A DNA stretch of 64,000 nt from Pseudomonadota bacterium (GTDB taxonomy: Bacteria; Pseudomonadota; Alphaproteobacteria; Acetobacterales; Acetobacteraceae). The stretch spans positions 124,001 to 188,000 of the forward strand of contig JAJZVV010000003.1 in NCBI GenBank assembly GCA_021845595.1, written 5' to 3'. The notes under the pieces were generated by a model. That model was not told the origin of the DNA and did no database searches. It saw only the letters and a program-made list of their open reading frames with translations. The position numbers and the translations under genes are program-made. Shown here piece after piece: positions 50,283-59,766 of this stretch. Numbering within the stretch: the stretch's first letter is position 1; every line of letters starts with the position of its first letter.

Positions 50283-50337
50283 CGCGCGCGCAACCAAAAG
50301 TTGCAATGCGCGCGAGATCAATTTGATTTCGCGAAAT
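50283..50337. other. Hairpin and palindromes upstream of otsA
   Basis: GCAAC/GTTGC with a CAAAA loop continues, past a three-base bulge, into a 7-bp CG stem (50283-50314). Next to it are ATCAATTTGAT (50317-50327) and the perfect 12-bp palindrome ATTTCGCGAAAT (50326-50337). They lie in the 225-nt gap between the exported-protein gene and otsA. They may form an otsA operator or leader structure. Confidence 0.4.
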
Positions 50338-50439
50338 AAAGCTCGTCGCCGTTCAGCGCCGCGGAGGCTAGATGCGCGGTCGGCAAGGCGAAAATATGGC
50401 TGGTTTGTATTTGATTCGGGGCAGCCGGAGAGGCGGGGG

Positions 50440-51201
50440 TCAGTAGACCTCTTCCGCCGCCGGGGGCAGCAGAATCCCGCTTGGCGCCAAGTCGGCGAGC
50501 GTCAGGCCGGTGCGCGGGGTCTCCAGCCAGTCCAGCATCCGGGCCCGCACCGCCGCCATCGCCGCCTGCCACGTGCCGGGGCGCGGCCGGTGCGGCAGCG
50601 CGTCGGCCAGCGGCGCGCGATCGCGCCAGGCGAGCAGGTCGCCCCACACGTCACGGTAGGGCCGCTGCACCGGACGGGCGGCGGATTCGGTTCGGAACAG
50701 GCGCAGATGCCTACGGTTCGGCGTCGCCGCCAGCCGTGTGTCGAGCGCGGCGCCGCCGGGGCCGCGCCAGGACAGGGTTTCGACCGCGAGGATGCGCAGT
50801 TGCGCATCGTCCCAGCCGATCACGGCGACGAGGTCCCGGGTGGTGCCGGCCTCGGTGTCGGCGCCGAAGGCGACGGGCAGAATCTCGCGCCCGGCGATCG
50901 GCAGCGGCGGCAGCAGCCGCAGACGGTCCGCCGGCAACGTCGCGCCGAGGCCGCCGATGTCGAGGCGGGCGACGCCGGCGGCCACGGCGAGCGTCAGCGG
51001 CACGCGCGGACTGCCCGGCTTGAGCAGGAACACGGGTGCCAGGGGTGCGACGACGGTCGGTTCCGGCGGGGCTGGCGCGGCGGCGGCGAGCAGCGGTGCG
51101 GCGAGAACGGCCCGGCGCGGCCAGAGGATTGCTGGGTTCGCGCCGGCGGGTCGCTCCGCAATCGAGTCTAAAGTTCTCTTTATGTATGCCGATTGTGCCA
51201 T
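50440..51201 (-). CDS. Putative exported protein of unknown function
   Basis: The 253-aa frame has a likely export signal, RRAVLAAPLLAAAAPAPPEP, about 27 residues after ATG 51201. The mature part is rich in Pro/Leu/Arg with LPVAFGADTEAGTTRDLVAVIGW and ends AAEEVY. I recognise no domain. The true start is uncertain, since the region before the signal looks less coding. It is divergent from panE and 225 nt upstream of otsA on the same strand. Confidence 0.55.
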   Translation of the reverse strand: MAQSAYIKRTLDSIAERPAGANPAILWPRRAVLAAPLLAAAAPAPPEPTVVAPLAPVFLLKPGSPRVPLTLAVAAGVARLDIGGLGATLPADRLRLLPPLPIAGREILPVAFGADTEAGTTRDLVAVIGWDDAQLRILAVETLSWRGPGGAALDTRLAATPNRRHLRLFRTESAARPVQRPYRDVWGDLLAWRDRAPLADALPHRPRPGTWQAAMAAVRARMLDWLETPRTGLTLADLAPSGILLPPAAEEVY

Positions 51202-51352
51202 GAACATTGCGATTGCGGATCGTGTTGGTGCGAACCATGCGGTGATACGAACGAAGCAGGAACATAACGCCCTTCCCAATCGCCGCATCCGGGCTCATGC
51301 TCACCGCGGAAACCGTGCCCGCGCAAGGGGCGGCGGGATTGGGAGGCAATGC

Positions 51353-52303
51353 ATGGCACGCATCGCGGTGGTGGGTTGCGGGGCGATGGGGTCGGTCTAT
51401 GCCGGGCTGCTGGCGGCGTCGGGCCATGATGTGCTCGCCGTCGATCCCTGGGCGGCGCATATGCAGGCCATCGCCGAGCGTGGATTGCAGGTGAGCGGGG
51501 CGAGCGGTGAGCACCTCGTCCGGCTGCGCGCGGCGACGGTCGCGCCCGCCGAGCCGATGGATCTCGTCATCGTCGCCACCAAGGCCGCCGAGGTCGCCGC
51601 GGCGGCGCGCCAGGCGCAGGCGCTGTTGGGGCCGGAGACGGTCGTGCTGACGATCCAGAACGGTCTCGGCAGCGCCGAGCGCGTCGCCGAGGCGGTGGGG
51701 GCGGAGCGCCTCGCCGTCGGCATCGCCGGCGGCTTCGGCGCCGCCATGCGCGGCCCCGGCGCGGTGCACCATAACGGCATGGAGATCGTGCGCATGGGCG
51801 CCCACGTGGCGGGCGCCAACGTGGCGGGCGTCGGGCTCGATGCCGCGCGCCTGGAACAGGTTGCGGCGCTGTGGCGCGGCGCCGGGTTCCGCGCCGAGGC
51901 GGTCGCCGACATCGCCGCCATGCAGTGGGAGAAGCTGATCTGCAACTGCGCCTACAGCGCCCCCTGCGCGCTCGTGGCCATGACCATCGGGCAGGTGATG
52001 GACGATGCCGAGATGGGGCCGGTCAGCCGCGCCTGCGCCACGGAGGCCTGGGAGGTCGCCCGGGCACGCGGCGTGGCGATCGACGTTGCCGATCCCATCG
52101 CCCATGTCCGCGCCTTCGGCGCCCGCATCCCCCACGCCAAGCCGTCGCTGCTGCTCGACCATGAGGCCGGGCGGCGCAGCGAGATCGACGCCATCAACGG
52201 CGCCATCCCGCGCGAGGCGGCCAAGGCGGGGATCACGGCGCCGGTGAACGCGACCCTCGCGGCGCTGGTGCGGGTGCGCGAGCGCGGCTTTCCCGCCCGG
52301 TGA
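51353..52303 (+). CDS. 2-dehydropantoate 2-reductase family protein
   Basis: Ketopantoate reductases make pantoate for coenzyme A, and paralogues reduce other 2-oxo acids. The N-terminal NADP loop VVGCGAMGSVYAGLL, the catalytic lysine in MQWEKLICNCAYSAPC and the C-terminal GRRSEIDAINGAI are present. Length is 316 aa. ATG 51353 follows GGGAGG. I leave out panE because families with several paralogues are common, and no pan genes are adjacent. Confidence 0.85.
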   Translation: MARIAVVGCGAMGSVYAGLLAASGHDVLAVDPWAAHMQAIAERGLQVSGASGEHLVRLRAATVAPAEPMDLVIVATKAAEVAAAARQAQALLGPETVVLTIQNGLGSAERVAEAVGAERLAVGIAGGFGAAMRGPGAVHHNGMEIVRMGAHVAGANVAGVGLDAARLEQVAALWRGAGFRAEAVADIAAMQWEKLICNCAYSAPCALVAMTIGQVMDDAEMGPVSRACATEAWEVARARGVAIDVADPIAHVRAFGARIPHAKPSLLLDHEAGRRSEIDAINGAIPREAAKAGITAPVNATLAALVRVRERGFPAR

Positions 52304-52347
52304 CGCCCGGAATTGCTAAGTAGCGCCGCCGCTCCTAGCTTGCGGCG

Positions 52348-54012
52348 ATGACCGATACGCTGCGTCTGGCCATCGCCCAGCTCAATCCCACCGAGGGCGC
52401 GGTGCGCGCCAATCTCGACCGGCTGCGCCGGGCCCGCGCCGAGGCCGCCGCGCTGGGCGCGGACCTGGTGCTGACGCCGGAATTCTCCATCGCCGGCTAT
52501 CCGCCCGAGGACCTGGTGCGCAAGCCGGCCTTCATCGCCGCCTGCGAGGCGGCGATCGGCGAATTGGCGGCCGAGACCGGCGATGGCGGCCCGGCGATGG
52601 TCGTCGGCGGGCCGTGGCGGGAGGGCGAGCATCTGTTCAACGCCGCCTATCTGCTCGAATCGGGCCGCATCGCCGCGCGCCGCGCCAAGCACGAGCTGCC
52701 GAATTACGGCGTCTTCGACGACAAGCGCGTGTTCGACCCCGGTCCCTCTCCCGGCCCGGTGCCGTTCCGTGGCTTCCGGCTCGGGCTGATGATCTGCGAG
52801 GATTGGTGGTACCCCGCCGTCTGCGAGACCCTGGCCGAGAGCGGGGCCGAGATTCTGCTCTCCATCAACGGCTCGCCCTACGAGACCGATAAGCACGAGC
52901 AGCGTCTTGCGCTGGCGGTTTCGCGCGTGGTCGAAACCGGCCTGCCCTACGTCTTCTGCGCCCAGGTCGGCGGCCAGGACGAGCTGGTGTTCGACGGCGC
53001 CTCCTTCGCGCTCAATGCCGACCGCTCGCTGGCGGTGCGTCTGCCCCATTTCGCCGAAGCCATCGTCCTCACCGAGTGGCGGCGCGAGGGCGAGCGCCTC
53101 GTCTGCACGCCGCAGACGCTGGCGCCGGAGCCGGACCGGCTCGCGCTGGTCTATGGCTCGATGATGCTCGGCCTCGCCGATTACGTGAACAAGAACCGCT
53201 TTCCCGGCGTCCTGCTCGGGCTTTCCGGCGGCATCGACAGCGCGCTGTCCGCGGCCGTCGCCGTCGATGCGCTGGGGGCGGAGCGGGTGCGCGCGGTGAT
53301 GCTGCCGAGCCCCTACACCAGCCCCGAGAGCCTGGAGGACGCCGCCGTCTGCGCGCGGATGCTCGGCATTCGCTACGACGTCGTCCCGATCACCCCGGCG
53401 ATGGCCGCCTTCGAGTCCATGCTCGCTCCCGCCTTCGACGGCCGGGCGGCGGACACCACCGAGGAGAACATCCAGTCCCGCGCGCGCGGGCTGGTGCTGA
53501 TGGCGCTGTCCAACAAGTTCGGCGAGATGGTGCTGACCACCGGCAACAAGAGCGAGATGTCGGTCGGCTACGCGACCCTCTACGGCGACATGTGCGGCGG
53601 ATATTCGGTGCTGAAGGATGTCTACAAGACCACGGTGTTCGCCCTCGCGCGCTGGCGCAATGCCGCCCGGCCGGCGGGGGCGCGCGGGCCGGGCGGCGCG
53701 GTGATGCCCGAGCGCGTCATCACCAAGCCGCCCTCGGCCGAGCTCAAGCCGAACCAGACCGATCAGGACAGCCTGCCGCCCTATGACGTGCTCGATGCGA
53801 TTCTGGCCGGACTGGTCGAGGGCGAGGAATCGGTCGACGCGCTGGTGGCGCGCGGGTTCGAGCGGGCGACGGTGCTGCGCGTCTGGCGCCTGCTCGACCG
53901 CGCCGAATACAAGCGCCGCCAGGCGCCGCCGGGCGTGAAGATCACCGCCCGCGCCTTCGGCCGCGACCGCCGCTACCCGATCACCAACGGCTTCACCGAT
54001 CTCGTGCGATGA
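52348..54012 (+). CDS. nadE: Glutamine-dependent NAD+ synthase
   Basis: This enzyme amidates deamido-NAD using ammonia channelled from glutamine. The N-terminal nitrilase-type domain has Glu45, Lys114 and Cys150 (LTPEFS, AKHELPNYG, MICEDWW). The C-terminal synthetase has the P-loop LSGGIDSALSA and LTTGNKSEMSVGYATLYGD. Length is 554 aa, right for the two-domain form. Its stop overlaps the next gene as ATGA. Confidence 0.95.
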   Translation: MTDTLRLAIAQLNPTEGAVRANLDRLRRARAEAAALGADLVLTPEFSIAGYPPEDLVRKPAFIAACEAAIGELAAETGDGGPAMVVGGPWREGEHLFNAAYLLESGRIAARRAKHELPNYGVFDDKRVFDPGPSPGPVPFRGFRLGLMICEDWWYPAVCETLAESGAEILLSINGSPYETDKHEQRLALAVSRVVETGLPYVFCAQVGGQDELVFDGASFALNADRSLAVRLPHFAEAIVLTEWRREGERLVCTPQTLAPEPDRLALVYGSMMLGLADYVNKNRFPGVLLGLSGGIDSALSAAVAVDALGAERVRAVMLPSPYTSPESLEDAAVCARMLGIRYDVVPITPAMAAFESMLAPAFDGRAADTTEENIQSRARGLVLMALSNKFGEMVLTTGNKSEMSVGYATLYGDMCGGYSVLKDVYKTTVFALARWRNAARPAGARGPGGAVMPERVITKPPSAELKPNQTDQDSLPPYDVLDAILAGLVEGEESVDALVARGFERATVLRVWRLLDRAEYKRRQAPPGVKITARAFGRDRRYPITNGFTDLVR

Positions 54013-54362
54013 GCGGACCCCTCGCGCCGGAGGGCGGCTGGCGGGTGCGCATCCTCGACCTTTCCGGCGGCGTGCCCGGCGCCGTCATCGAGGAAATCGC
54101 CGGCTTCCCGACGCTGATCCAGGCCAACGAATTCGCCCGCCGCTACCTGCGCGATTCGATCGAGCGCTGCCGGGCGGGCGGGATGAGCGCGCGCGAGGTG
54201 CTCGACGCCTGGTTCGCCTGGGGCGAGGATGTCGAGCTGGTCGACCCGGGCGAGGGCGGCTGGCACAGCGCCAACGAGCTCGCCGATTTCGCCGCCGAGC
54301 CGGCGAGCGAGGCGGAGCGGGACTGGCGTGCGCTGGACCCGCGCCGCGGGGGGGCGGAATGA
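54009..54362 (+). CDS. Small protein of unknown function between nadE and gltX
   Basis: The 117-aa product overlaps nadE and gltX by four bases at each end, which argues strongly that it is translated. It is acidic overall, with WRVRILDLSGG, PTLIQANEFARRYLRDSIERC and a C-terminal half rich in Glu/Asp/Trp. It has no signal or membrane segment. I recognise no family. The tight coupling suggests a partner or regulator of one neighbour, but that is inference. Confidence 0.75.
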   Translation: MSGPLAPEGGWRVRILDLSGGVPGAVIEEIAGFPTLIQANEFARRYLRDSIERCRAGGMSAREVLDAWFAWGEDVELVDPGEGGWHSANELADFAAEPASEAERDWRALDPRRGGAE

Positions 54363-55699
54363 GCCGCGTCCATGTCCGCTTCGCGCCGAGCCCGACGGGC
54401 TATCTCCATGTCGGCAACGCCCGCATCGCGCTGGCGAACTGGCTGTTCGCGCGCCACGCCGGCGGGCGGTTCCTGCTGCGGCTGGACGATACCGACCGCG
54501 AGCGGTCCAAGCCGGAATATGCCGTGGCGATCGAGCGCGATCTCGGCTGGCTCGGGCTCGATTGGGACGAGCATCTGCGCCAGTCGGACCGGCTCGCGCG
54601 CTACGCCGAGGCGGCCGAGGCGCTGAAGCGGGCCGGGCGGCTTTATCCGTGTTTCGAGAGCGAGGAGGAACTGCGCGCCAAGCGCGAGCTGCGCCGCAAG
54701 CGCGGTCTCGCCCCGGTGTATGACCGCGCCATGCTGGCGCTCACCGCCGAGCAGCGCCGGGCGGCGGAGGCCGGCGGCAAGCGGCCCTACTGGCGGTTCC
54801 GCCTCAGCGATGGCGCCGAAGGCTGGGACGATCTCGTGCTCGGGCGCCGGCAGGTGAAGCTCGCCGCCATCTCCGACCCGGTGCTGATCCGCGCCGACGC
54901 CACGCCGCTCTACACGTTCACCTCGGTGGTCGACGACATCGACACCGCCATCACCCACGTGATCCGCGGCGAGGACCATATCAGCAACACCGGCGTGCAG
55001 CGTGACCTGTTCACCGCCCTCGGCGCGTCGCCGGACCGGATCCGGTTCGCCCATCTGCCGCTTCTGGTCGGCAGCGACGGCGAGAAGCTGTCCAAGCGGC
55101 TGGACAGTCTCTCGCTCCGCGGGCTGGCCCGTGACGGGGTCGAGCCAGGCGCCATCGTCGCCTATCTCGCCCGCCTCGGTACGGGGCGGGATCCCGAGCC
55201 GATGGGGCTGGCGGCGCTGGCCGGGGATTTCGAGCTCGGCCGCTTCTCGCCGTCCCCGGCGCGGTTCGACATGGGCCAGGTGCTGGCCCTGAACCGGCGC
55301 CTGCTGCAAGTGCTGCCGTTCGCCGCGGTGGCCGAGCGCCTGCCGCCGGGGGCCACCGAGGCATTCTGGCTCGCCGTCCGCGGCAATCTCGATCTCATGA
55401 GCGAGGCGCGCGGCTGGTGGGAGGTGGTCAGCGGCACCATCGTGCCGGCGGAGGTCGAGGGCGAGGCGGCGTTCCTGCACACCGCCGAGGAATTGCTGCC
55501 CGCCGAGCCATGGACCGGCGAAGTCTGGCAGCAATGGACCGAGGCGCTGAAAGCGGCGACCGGGCGCAAGGGCCGCGCCCTGTTCCGGCCGCTGCGCCTG
55601 GCGCTGACCGGCGAGGAGCATGGGCCGGAACTGGCCATGCTGCTCGCCCTCATGGGCCGCACCCGCGCCGTCCAGCGGCTGCGCCACGCCGCCGCCTGA
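54359..55699 (+). CDS. gltX: Glutamyl-tRNA synthetase
   Basis: GltX charges tRNA with glutamate. The class I signature HIGH appears as HVGN in PTGYLHVGNAR, and KMSKS appears as KLSKR in GEKLSKRLDS. ATHVIRGEDHI-like ITHVIRGEDHISNT is intact. At 446 aa it fits the shorter bacterial form. Many alphaproteobacteria have two GltX copies, one of which prefers tRNA-Gln, so this may be either. It overlaps the 117-aa gene by four bases. Confidence 0.92.
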   Translation: MSRVHVRFAPSPTGYLHVGNARIALANWLFARHAGGRFLLRLDDTDRERSKPEYAVAIERDLGWLGLDWDEHLRQSDRLARYAEAAEALKRAGRLYPCFESEEELRAKRELRRKRGLAPVYDRAMLALTAEQRRAAEAGGKRPYWRFRLSDGAEGWDDLVLGRRQVKLAAISDPVLIRADATPLYTFTSVVDDIDTAITHVIRGEDHISNTGVQRDLFTALGASPDRIRFAHLPLLVGSDGEKLSKRLDSLSLRGLARDGVEPGAIVAYLARLGTGRDPEPMGLAALAGDFELGRFSPSPARFDMGQVLALNRRLLQVLPFAAVAERLPPGATEAFWLAVRGNLDLMSEARGWWEVVSGTIVPAEVEGEAAFLHTAEELLPAEPWTGEVWQQWTEALKAATGRKGRALFRPLRLALTGEEHGPELAMLLALMGRTRAVQRLRHAAA

Positions 55700-55720
55700 C
55701 GCGCGGCGCGGCGCTGACGG

Positions 55721-57457
55721 TCAGCCCACCGCTTCGCCTCGCCGCCGCCGCTCGGCGTCGTCCCAGGCGGTCAGCGGCTGATAGTCCGGCACGAAGCCCA
55801 AGCCCTTGCGCGCGTCCGACGAGACCGCGGACTGCGAGGTGACGACATCGATCAGCGCCGGTGCGTTGGCCAGCGCACGCGTGAGCGCCGCGGGCAGCTC
55901 GGCCGGGTCCTCCACCCGCTCGCCATGCGCGCCCAGCGCGCGCGCCATGGCGGCGTAATCGGAATGGCGCAGCAGCGTGCCGACGACGCGGCCGCCGTAG
56001 TTGGTTTCCTGGTCGTAGCGCTCGATGTTCCAGGCGGCGTTGTTGGAGACGATGAACACCGCCTTGGCGCCGTGGCGCACCGCGGTGTCGATTTCCATCG
56101 CGTTGATGCCGAAGGCGCCGTCCCCGGTCACGGCGATCACCTGGCGCCCGGGGTGGGCGAGGGCGGCGGCGATCGCGAACGGCGCGCCGACGCCGAGGCA
56201 GCCGAAGGCGCCGGCATCCAGGTAGGTCTCCGCCTCCAGCCCGACGCGCGCGAAGCTGAGCAGGTCGCCGCCGTCGGCCACCGCGATATAGTCCGGCGCC
56301 GCCACGGCGCGGATCGCCTCGAAGATCGCCGCCGGGTGGATTTTTCCGTCCTCGCCGCGCTGCGGCTGCGGCCCGCGCGGGGTGCAGCGCTCCAGATGCC
56401 GCCGGCGCAGACCGCCGGCCCAGTCGCGGTCGGTCGCCGCGGCGCGGTTGCCGCTCTTCTCCACCAGGGCGGCCAGCGCCAGCGCAGGGGTCGCCAGAAG
56501 CTCGGGCGTGCCGCGCCGGTTGTCCACCAGTTCGCCGGCGGTGTCGGCGATGCGCACGAACCGCGCGCCGGGGAACACGGCCGGGGAGCCGTAGCCGAGC
56601 TGGTAGTCGAGCTTGCGTCCGACGACCAGGACGACATCGGCTTCCGCCATCGCTGCCGCCCGCATGGCGCCGACCACGCCGGGATGGTCCGCCGGCACCA
56701 GGCCGCGACTCTCCTGGGTGTCGAGATAGACCGCGCCGGTGGCATCGAGGAACCGCACCAGCGCCGCGCCCGCCCCGCGTGCGCCGCGGCCGGTGACGAC
56801 CAGCGGGCGCTTCGCGCGCCACAGCACATCGACCGCTTCGGCGACGGCGGCCGGATCCGGCGGCAGCACGCGCGCCGGGTTCGGGCGCATCCACTCCTCC
56901 AGCACGAGCTGCGGCGGCACGCGCAGGCGCAGCACGTCGGTGGGGATCTCGACATAGACCGGCCCCGGCTCGCCGAGATCGCCCATGGCGCGCGCGACCG
57001 CCTCGTCCAGCTCGCGCACGACCTGCTCGGCCACCCGCGCGGTGCGCGCCAGCCGCGTCACCGGACGCAGGATATCGACATGCGGAATGTCCTGCAGCGG
57101 CCCCATGTTCGCCTGCGGCCGGGTGGTGCAGCCGCCGATCAGCAGCACCGGCGCGCGGGCGAGCGCGGCGTTGGCGATGGCGGTGACGGTGTTGGTCACC
57201 CCCGGCCCGGCGGTGGCCATGGCGACGCCGAGCCCGCCGGTGAGCTCGGCATGGGCGTGGGCCATGTGCACCGCCGCGCCTTCGTCGCGCACGTCGACGA
57301 TGCGGATGCCGAGACGGGCGAGCCAGTCCCAGATCGGCTGGATATGCCCGCCCTGCAGCCCGAACACGCGGTCCACGCCGCGGGCGTGCAGGAAACGGGC
57401 GATCCAGGCGGCGCAGGAATCGGCGTCGCGGTTCAGGTCGTTGCTCGGCGTGTCCAT
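55721..57457 (-). CDS. TPP-dependent enzyme of the acetolactate synthase / oxalyl-CoA decarboxylase superfamily
   Basis: The three-domain fold of this family is complete. The N-terminal pyrimidine domain has catalytic Glu59 ([13 protein letters not shown]). A middle domain follows. The C-terminal TPP site reads [15 protein letters not shown] and ends NNAAWN. Length is 578 aa. The C-terminus [17 protein letters not shown] is not that of a classical acetolactate synthase. By context, with an acyl-CoA ligase 33 nt upstream, a 2-hydroxyacyl-CoA lyase or oxalyl-CoA decarboxylase role is attractive but unproven. Confidence 0.8.
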   Translation of the reverse strand: MDTPSNDLNRDADSCAAWIARFLHARGVDRVFGLQGGHIQPIWDWLARLGIRIVDVRDEGAAVHMAHAHAELTGGLGVAMATAGPGVTNTVTAIANAALARAPVLLIGGCTTRPQANMGPLQDIPHVDILRPVTRLARTARVAEQVVRELDEAVARAMGDLGEPGPVYVEIPTDVLRLRVPPQLVLEEWMRPNPARVLPPDPAAVAEAVDVLWRAKRPLVVTGRGARGAGAALVRFLDATGAVYLDTQESRGLVPADHPGVVGAMRAAAMAEADVVLVVGRKLDYQLGYGSPAVFPGARFVRIADTAGELVDNRRGTPELLATPALALAALVEKSGNRAAATDRDWAGGLRRRHLERCTPRGPQPQRGEDGKIHPAAIFEAIRAVAAPDYIAVADGGDLLSFARVGLEAETYLDAGAFGCLGVGAPFAIAAALAHPGRQVIAVTGDGAFGINAMEIDTAVRHGAKAVFIVSNNAAWNIERYDQETNYGGRVVGTLLRHSDYAAMARALGAHGERVEDPAELPAALTRALANAPALIDVVTSQSAVSSDARKGLGFVPDYQPLTAWDDAERRRRGEAVG

Positions 57458-57490
57458 CGCGTGTCTCCTCGGATTCCGGGGGCGGCCTCG

Positions 57491-59065
57491 TCAGGCGTCG
57501 CCTGATTGGGTCGGCGGCGCGAGCCGCGCCCGCAGTTCGCGGTGCAGCACCTTGCCGGTGGCGGTGCGCGGCATCTCGGTCTCGGCCATGAACGAGACCG
57601 AGCGCGGGCGCTTGAAGCCGGCGATGCGCTCGCGGCACCAGCCCAGCAGGTCCGCCTCGCTCGCCGCGGCGCCCGCGTGCAGGACGACGACGGCGTGCAC
57701 GCGCTCGCCCCAGGTCGCGTCGGGCAGCCCGATGACGGCGACGTCCTTCACCCCGGGGCAGGCGCCCAGCACCGCCTCGACCTCGGAGGGATAGATGTTC
57801 TCGCCGCCGGAAATGATCATGTTCTTCTTGCGGTCGATCAGACGGATGAAGCCGTCCGCGTCGCGCAGCCCCATGTCGCCGACACTGCACCATTCGCCCC
57901 GGAACGCCTCGCGCGTCTTCTCCGGCTGGTTCCAGTAGGAGTCGAACGTATAGGGCGTGCGCGAATAGAGTTCGCCCGGCGTGCCGTCCGCGACCTCGGC
58001 GCCGGTTTCGTCGAGAAACCGCACCGGCGCGGAGCCGATGCATTCGCGCCCGACCGTGCCGAGATGGGTGAACTGCTCGTCCGGATGCAGCATCGTTACC
58101 CAGCCCGCCTCGCTCGAACCGTAGAGCTCGAACAGGCCGGAATTGGGGAACATGTCCATGATCGCGCGCTTGGTATCGGCGCGCGCCGGCGCCGAGGAGA
58201 TCATCAGCCGCGCGACGCGGTCCAGCGGATGGCGCCGCCGCTCGGCCTCGCTCAGGCCCAGCATCATGATGAAATGGGTCGGCACCAGCGAGGTGAAGGT
58301 CGCGCCGCCCTCGCCGAGCACCTGCAGGCAATGCGCCGGATCGAAGCTGCGGCGCGAATAGATCGTGTTGCGCGCACCGCAGATGGCGAACGCGCCGAAG
58401 AAATTGAGCGAGTTGGCGTGGCACATCGGCATCACCAGCAGCGCCTCGTCGGCGCGGTGCAGGCGCAGCTCGGCGGCGGTGACGAGGGCCAGAAGCGCGG
58501 CGGCGCGATGGCTGCGCAGCACGCCCTTGGGATTGCCGGTGGTGCCCGAGGTGTACATCAGCGTCCACGGCTCGTCCGGCGCGACGCTCTGCCCGGGCTC
58601 GGCATCGGCGCCGCGGGCCAGGAACGCCTCGTAGCTCTGCCAGCCGGCGGGCGCCGTCTCGGTGCCGACATGGATGTAGTTGCCCGGCGGGATGGCGAGC
58701 CCGTCACGCGCGGCGTCGATCACCGTGTGCAGCCCGTCCTCGGCGATCACCGCGGCGGCGCCGCAATCGTTCAGGATGAACCCGGCCTCGGCGGCGACGA
58801 GGCGGAAATTGACCGGCACCGCGATCAGCCCCGCCTTTGCCGTCGCGGCGTAGATTTCCGCCCACTCGATGCGGTTGTACGCGAGCACGGCGACGCGGTC
58901 GCCCTTGCTGAGGCCGGCGCCGAGCAGCGCGTTGGCGAGGCGGCTGGCGCGGCGGTTCCAGTCCTGGAAGCTCAGCGCCCGCTCGAGGTCGGCGGCGCCG
59001 ATGGCGTCCGGATGGAGCCGCGCCTGCGCGACGATCATCTGGCCGAGGGTTGGCAGGTCCTGCAT
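57491..59065 (-). CDS. Acyl-CoA synthetase / AMP-forming ligase
   Basis: This adenylating enzyme activates a carboxylic acid to its CoA thioester. Core motifs are the P-loop MYTSGTTGNPKGV, ELYGSSEAG, the aspartate of EWCSVGDMG, IDRKKNMIISGGENIYP, and the C-terminal lysine in PRTATGKVLHR. Length is 524 aa. It starts three nt after the GntR gene and 33 nt before the TPP enzyme, so the three form one operon. Substrate is unknown. Confidence 0.9.
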   Translation of the reverse strand: MQDLPTLGQMIVAQARLHPDAIGAADLERALSFQDWNRRASRLANALLGAGLSKGDRVAVLAYNRIEWAEIYAATAKAGLIAVPVNFRLVAAEAGFILNDCGAAAVIAEDGLHTVIDAARDGLAIPPGNYIHVGTETAPAGWQSYEAFLARGADAEPGQSVAPDEPWTLMYTSGTTGNPKGVLRSHRAAALLALVTAAELRLHRADEALLVMPMCHANSLNFFGAFAICGARNTIYSRRSFDPAHCLQVLGEGGATFTSLVPTHFIMMLGLSEAERRRHPLDRVARLMISSAPARADTKRAIMDMFPNSGLFELYGSSEAGWVTMLHPDEQFTHLGTVGRECIGSAPVRFLDETGAEVADGTPGELYSRTPYTFDSYWNQPEKTREAFRGEWCSVGDMGLRDADGFIRLIDRKKNMIISGGENIYPSEVEAVLGACPGVKDVAVIGLPDATWGERVHAVVVLHAGAAASEADLLGWCRERIAGFKRPRSVSFMAETEMPRTATGKVLHRELRARLAPPTQSGDA

Positions 59066-59068
59066 CGG

Positions 59069-59764
59069 TTATGGTGCTCCCGAGATCGTGCCGCCGCGGC
59101 GGGAGGCCCTGGCCAGCCGCCCAGCCGCCTCGCGGACATGAGAACGCGCGCGCGCCGCCGCTTCGTCGGCATCGCCGGCCAGGACGGCGTCGAGGATGGC
59201 GCGATGTTGCTGCCAGACGGCAGAGCCCGGCTCGGCGAAGCGCAGCACCTCGGCCATCACCCGCTGCAGATACCGCCAGTGCGGGCGGGCCGTGTCGACG
59301 AGCAGCGGATTGCCGGAGGCGCCGTAGAGGAATTCGTGAAACTGGATGTCCTGGCGGATCATGGCGCGGAGATCGCCGGCGGCGATGGCGGCGTGCCCGG
59401 CCTGCATGATCGCCTCCCCGGCGGCGGCGATGTTCCGCGCCGCCGCCGCCGAGGCGTGGACCCGCTCGGCGGCGCGGCGGGCGGCGAGTTCGTCCAGGGC
59501 GGCGCGGATTTCGTAGTGCTGGTTCATCGACCCTGCGTCGAGCGGGGCGACGTAGAGGCCGCGGGCGCCGAGCTCCTGCACCAGCGCGTCGCTTCGCAGC
59601 AGCTGCATCGCCTGCTGCACGGGCTGGCGCGAGACGCCGAGGCGCGCGGCGAGCTCCTCCTGCACGAGATGCGTGCCGGGGGCGAGCGTGCCATCGCAGA
59701 TCTCGTCCAGGATGGCGCGGTAGACCTGCTCGGTGCGGCTGGGATGGGTTTCGATGGGCTGCAC
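59069..59764 (-). CDS. GntR-family regulator, FadR/FCD subgroup
   Basis: The winged helix covers residues 10-75 (TEQVYRAILDEICDG and EELAARLGVSRQPVQQAMQLL) and a helical FCD ligand domain follows (MNQHYEIRAALDELAARRAAE, then HEFLYGASGN). I start it at GTG 59764, seven nt after GGAG, giving 231 aa. The ATG at 59800 would add 12 residues but lies inside the promoter spacer and has no ribosome site. It probably represses its own operon. The effector may be the substrate or product of the ligase/TPP enzyme. Confidence 0.85.
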   Translation of the reverse strand: MQPIETHPSRTEQVYRAILDEICDGTLAPGTHLVQEELAARLGVSRQPVQQAMQLLRSDALVQELGARGLYVAPLDAGSMNQHYEIRAALDELAARRAAERVHASAAAARNIAAAGEAIMQAGHAAIAAGDLRAMIRQDIQFHEFLYGASGNPLLVDTARPHWRYLQRVMAEVLRFAEPGSAVWQQHRAILDAVLAGDADEAAARARSHVREAAGRLARASRRGGTISGAP

Positions 59765-59766
59765 GT

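Noticed and set aside
55650-58568. Minus-strand frame of 972 codons overlapping the TPP enzyme and ligase in another phase
   Set aside because: It is a frame shadow: Arg/Pro/Ala-rich, no motifs, and it spans two genes with clear family motifs in the correct phase.
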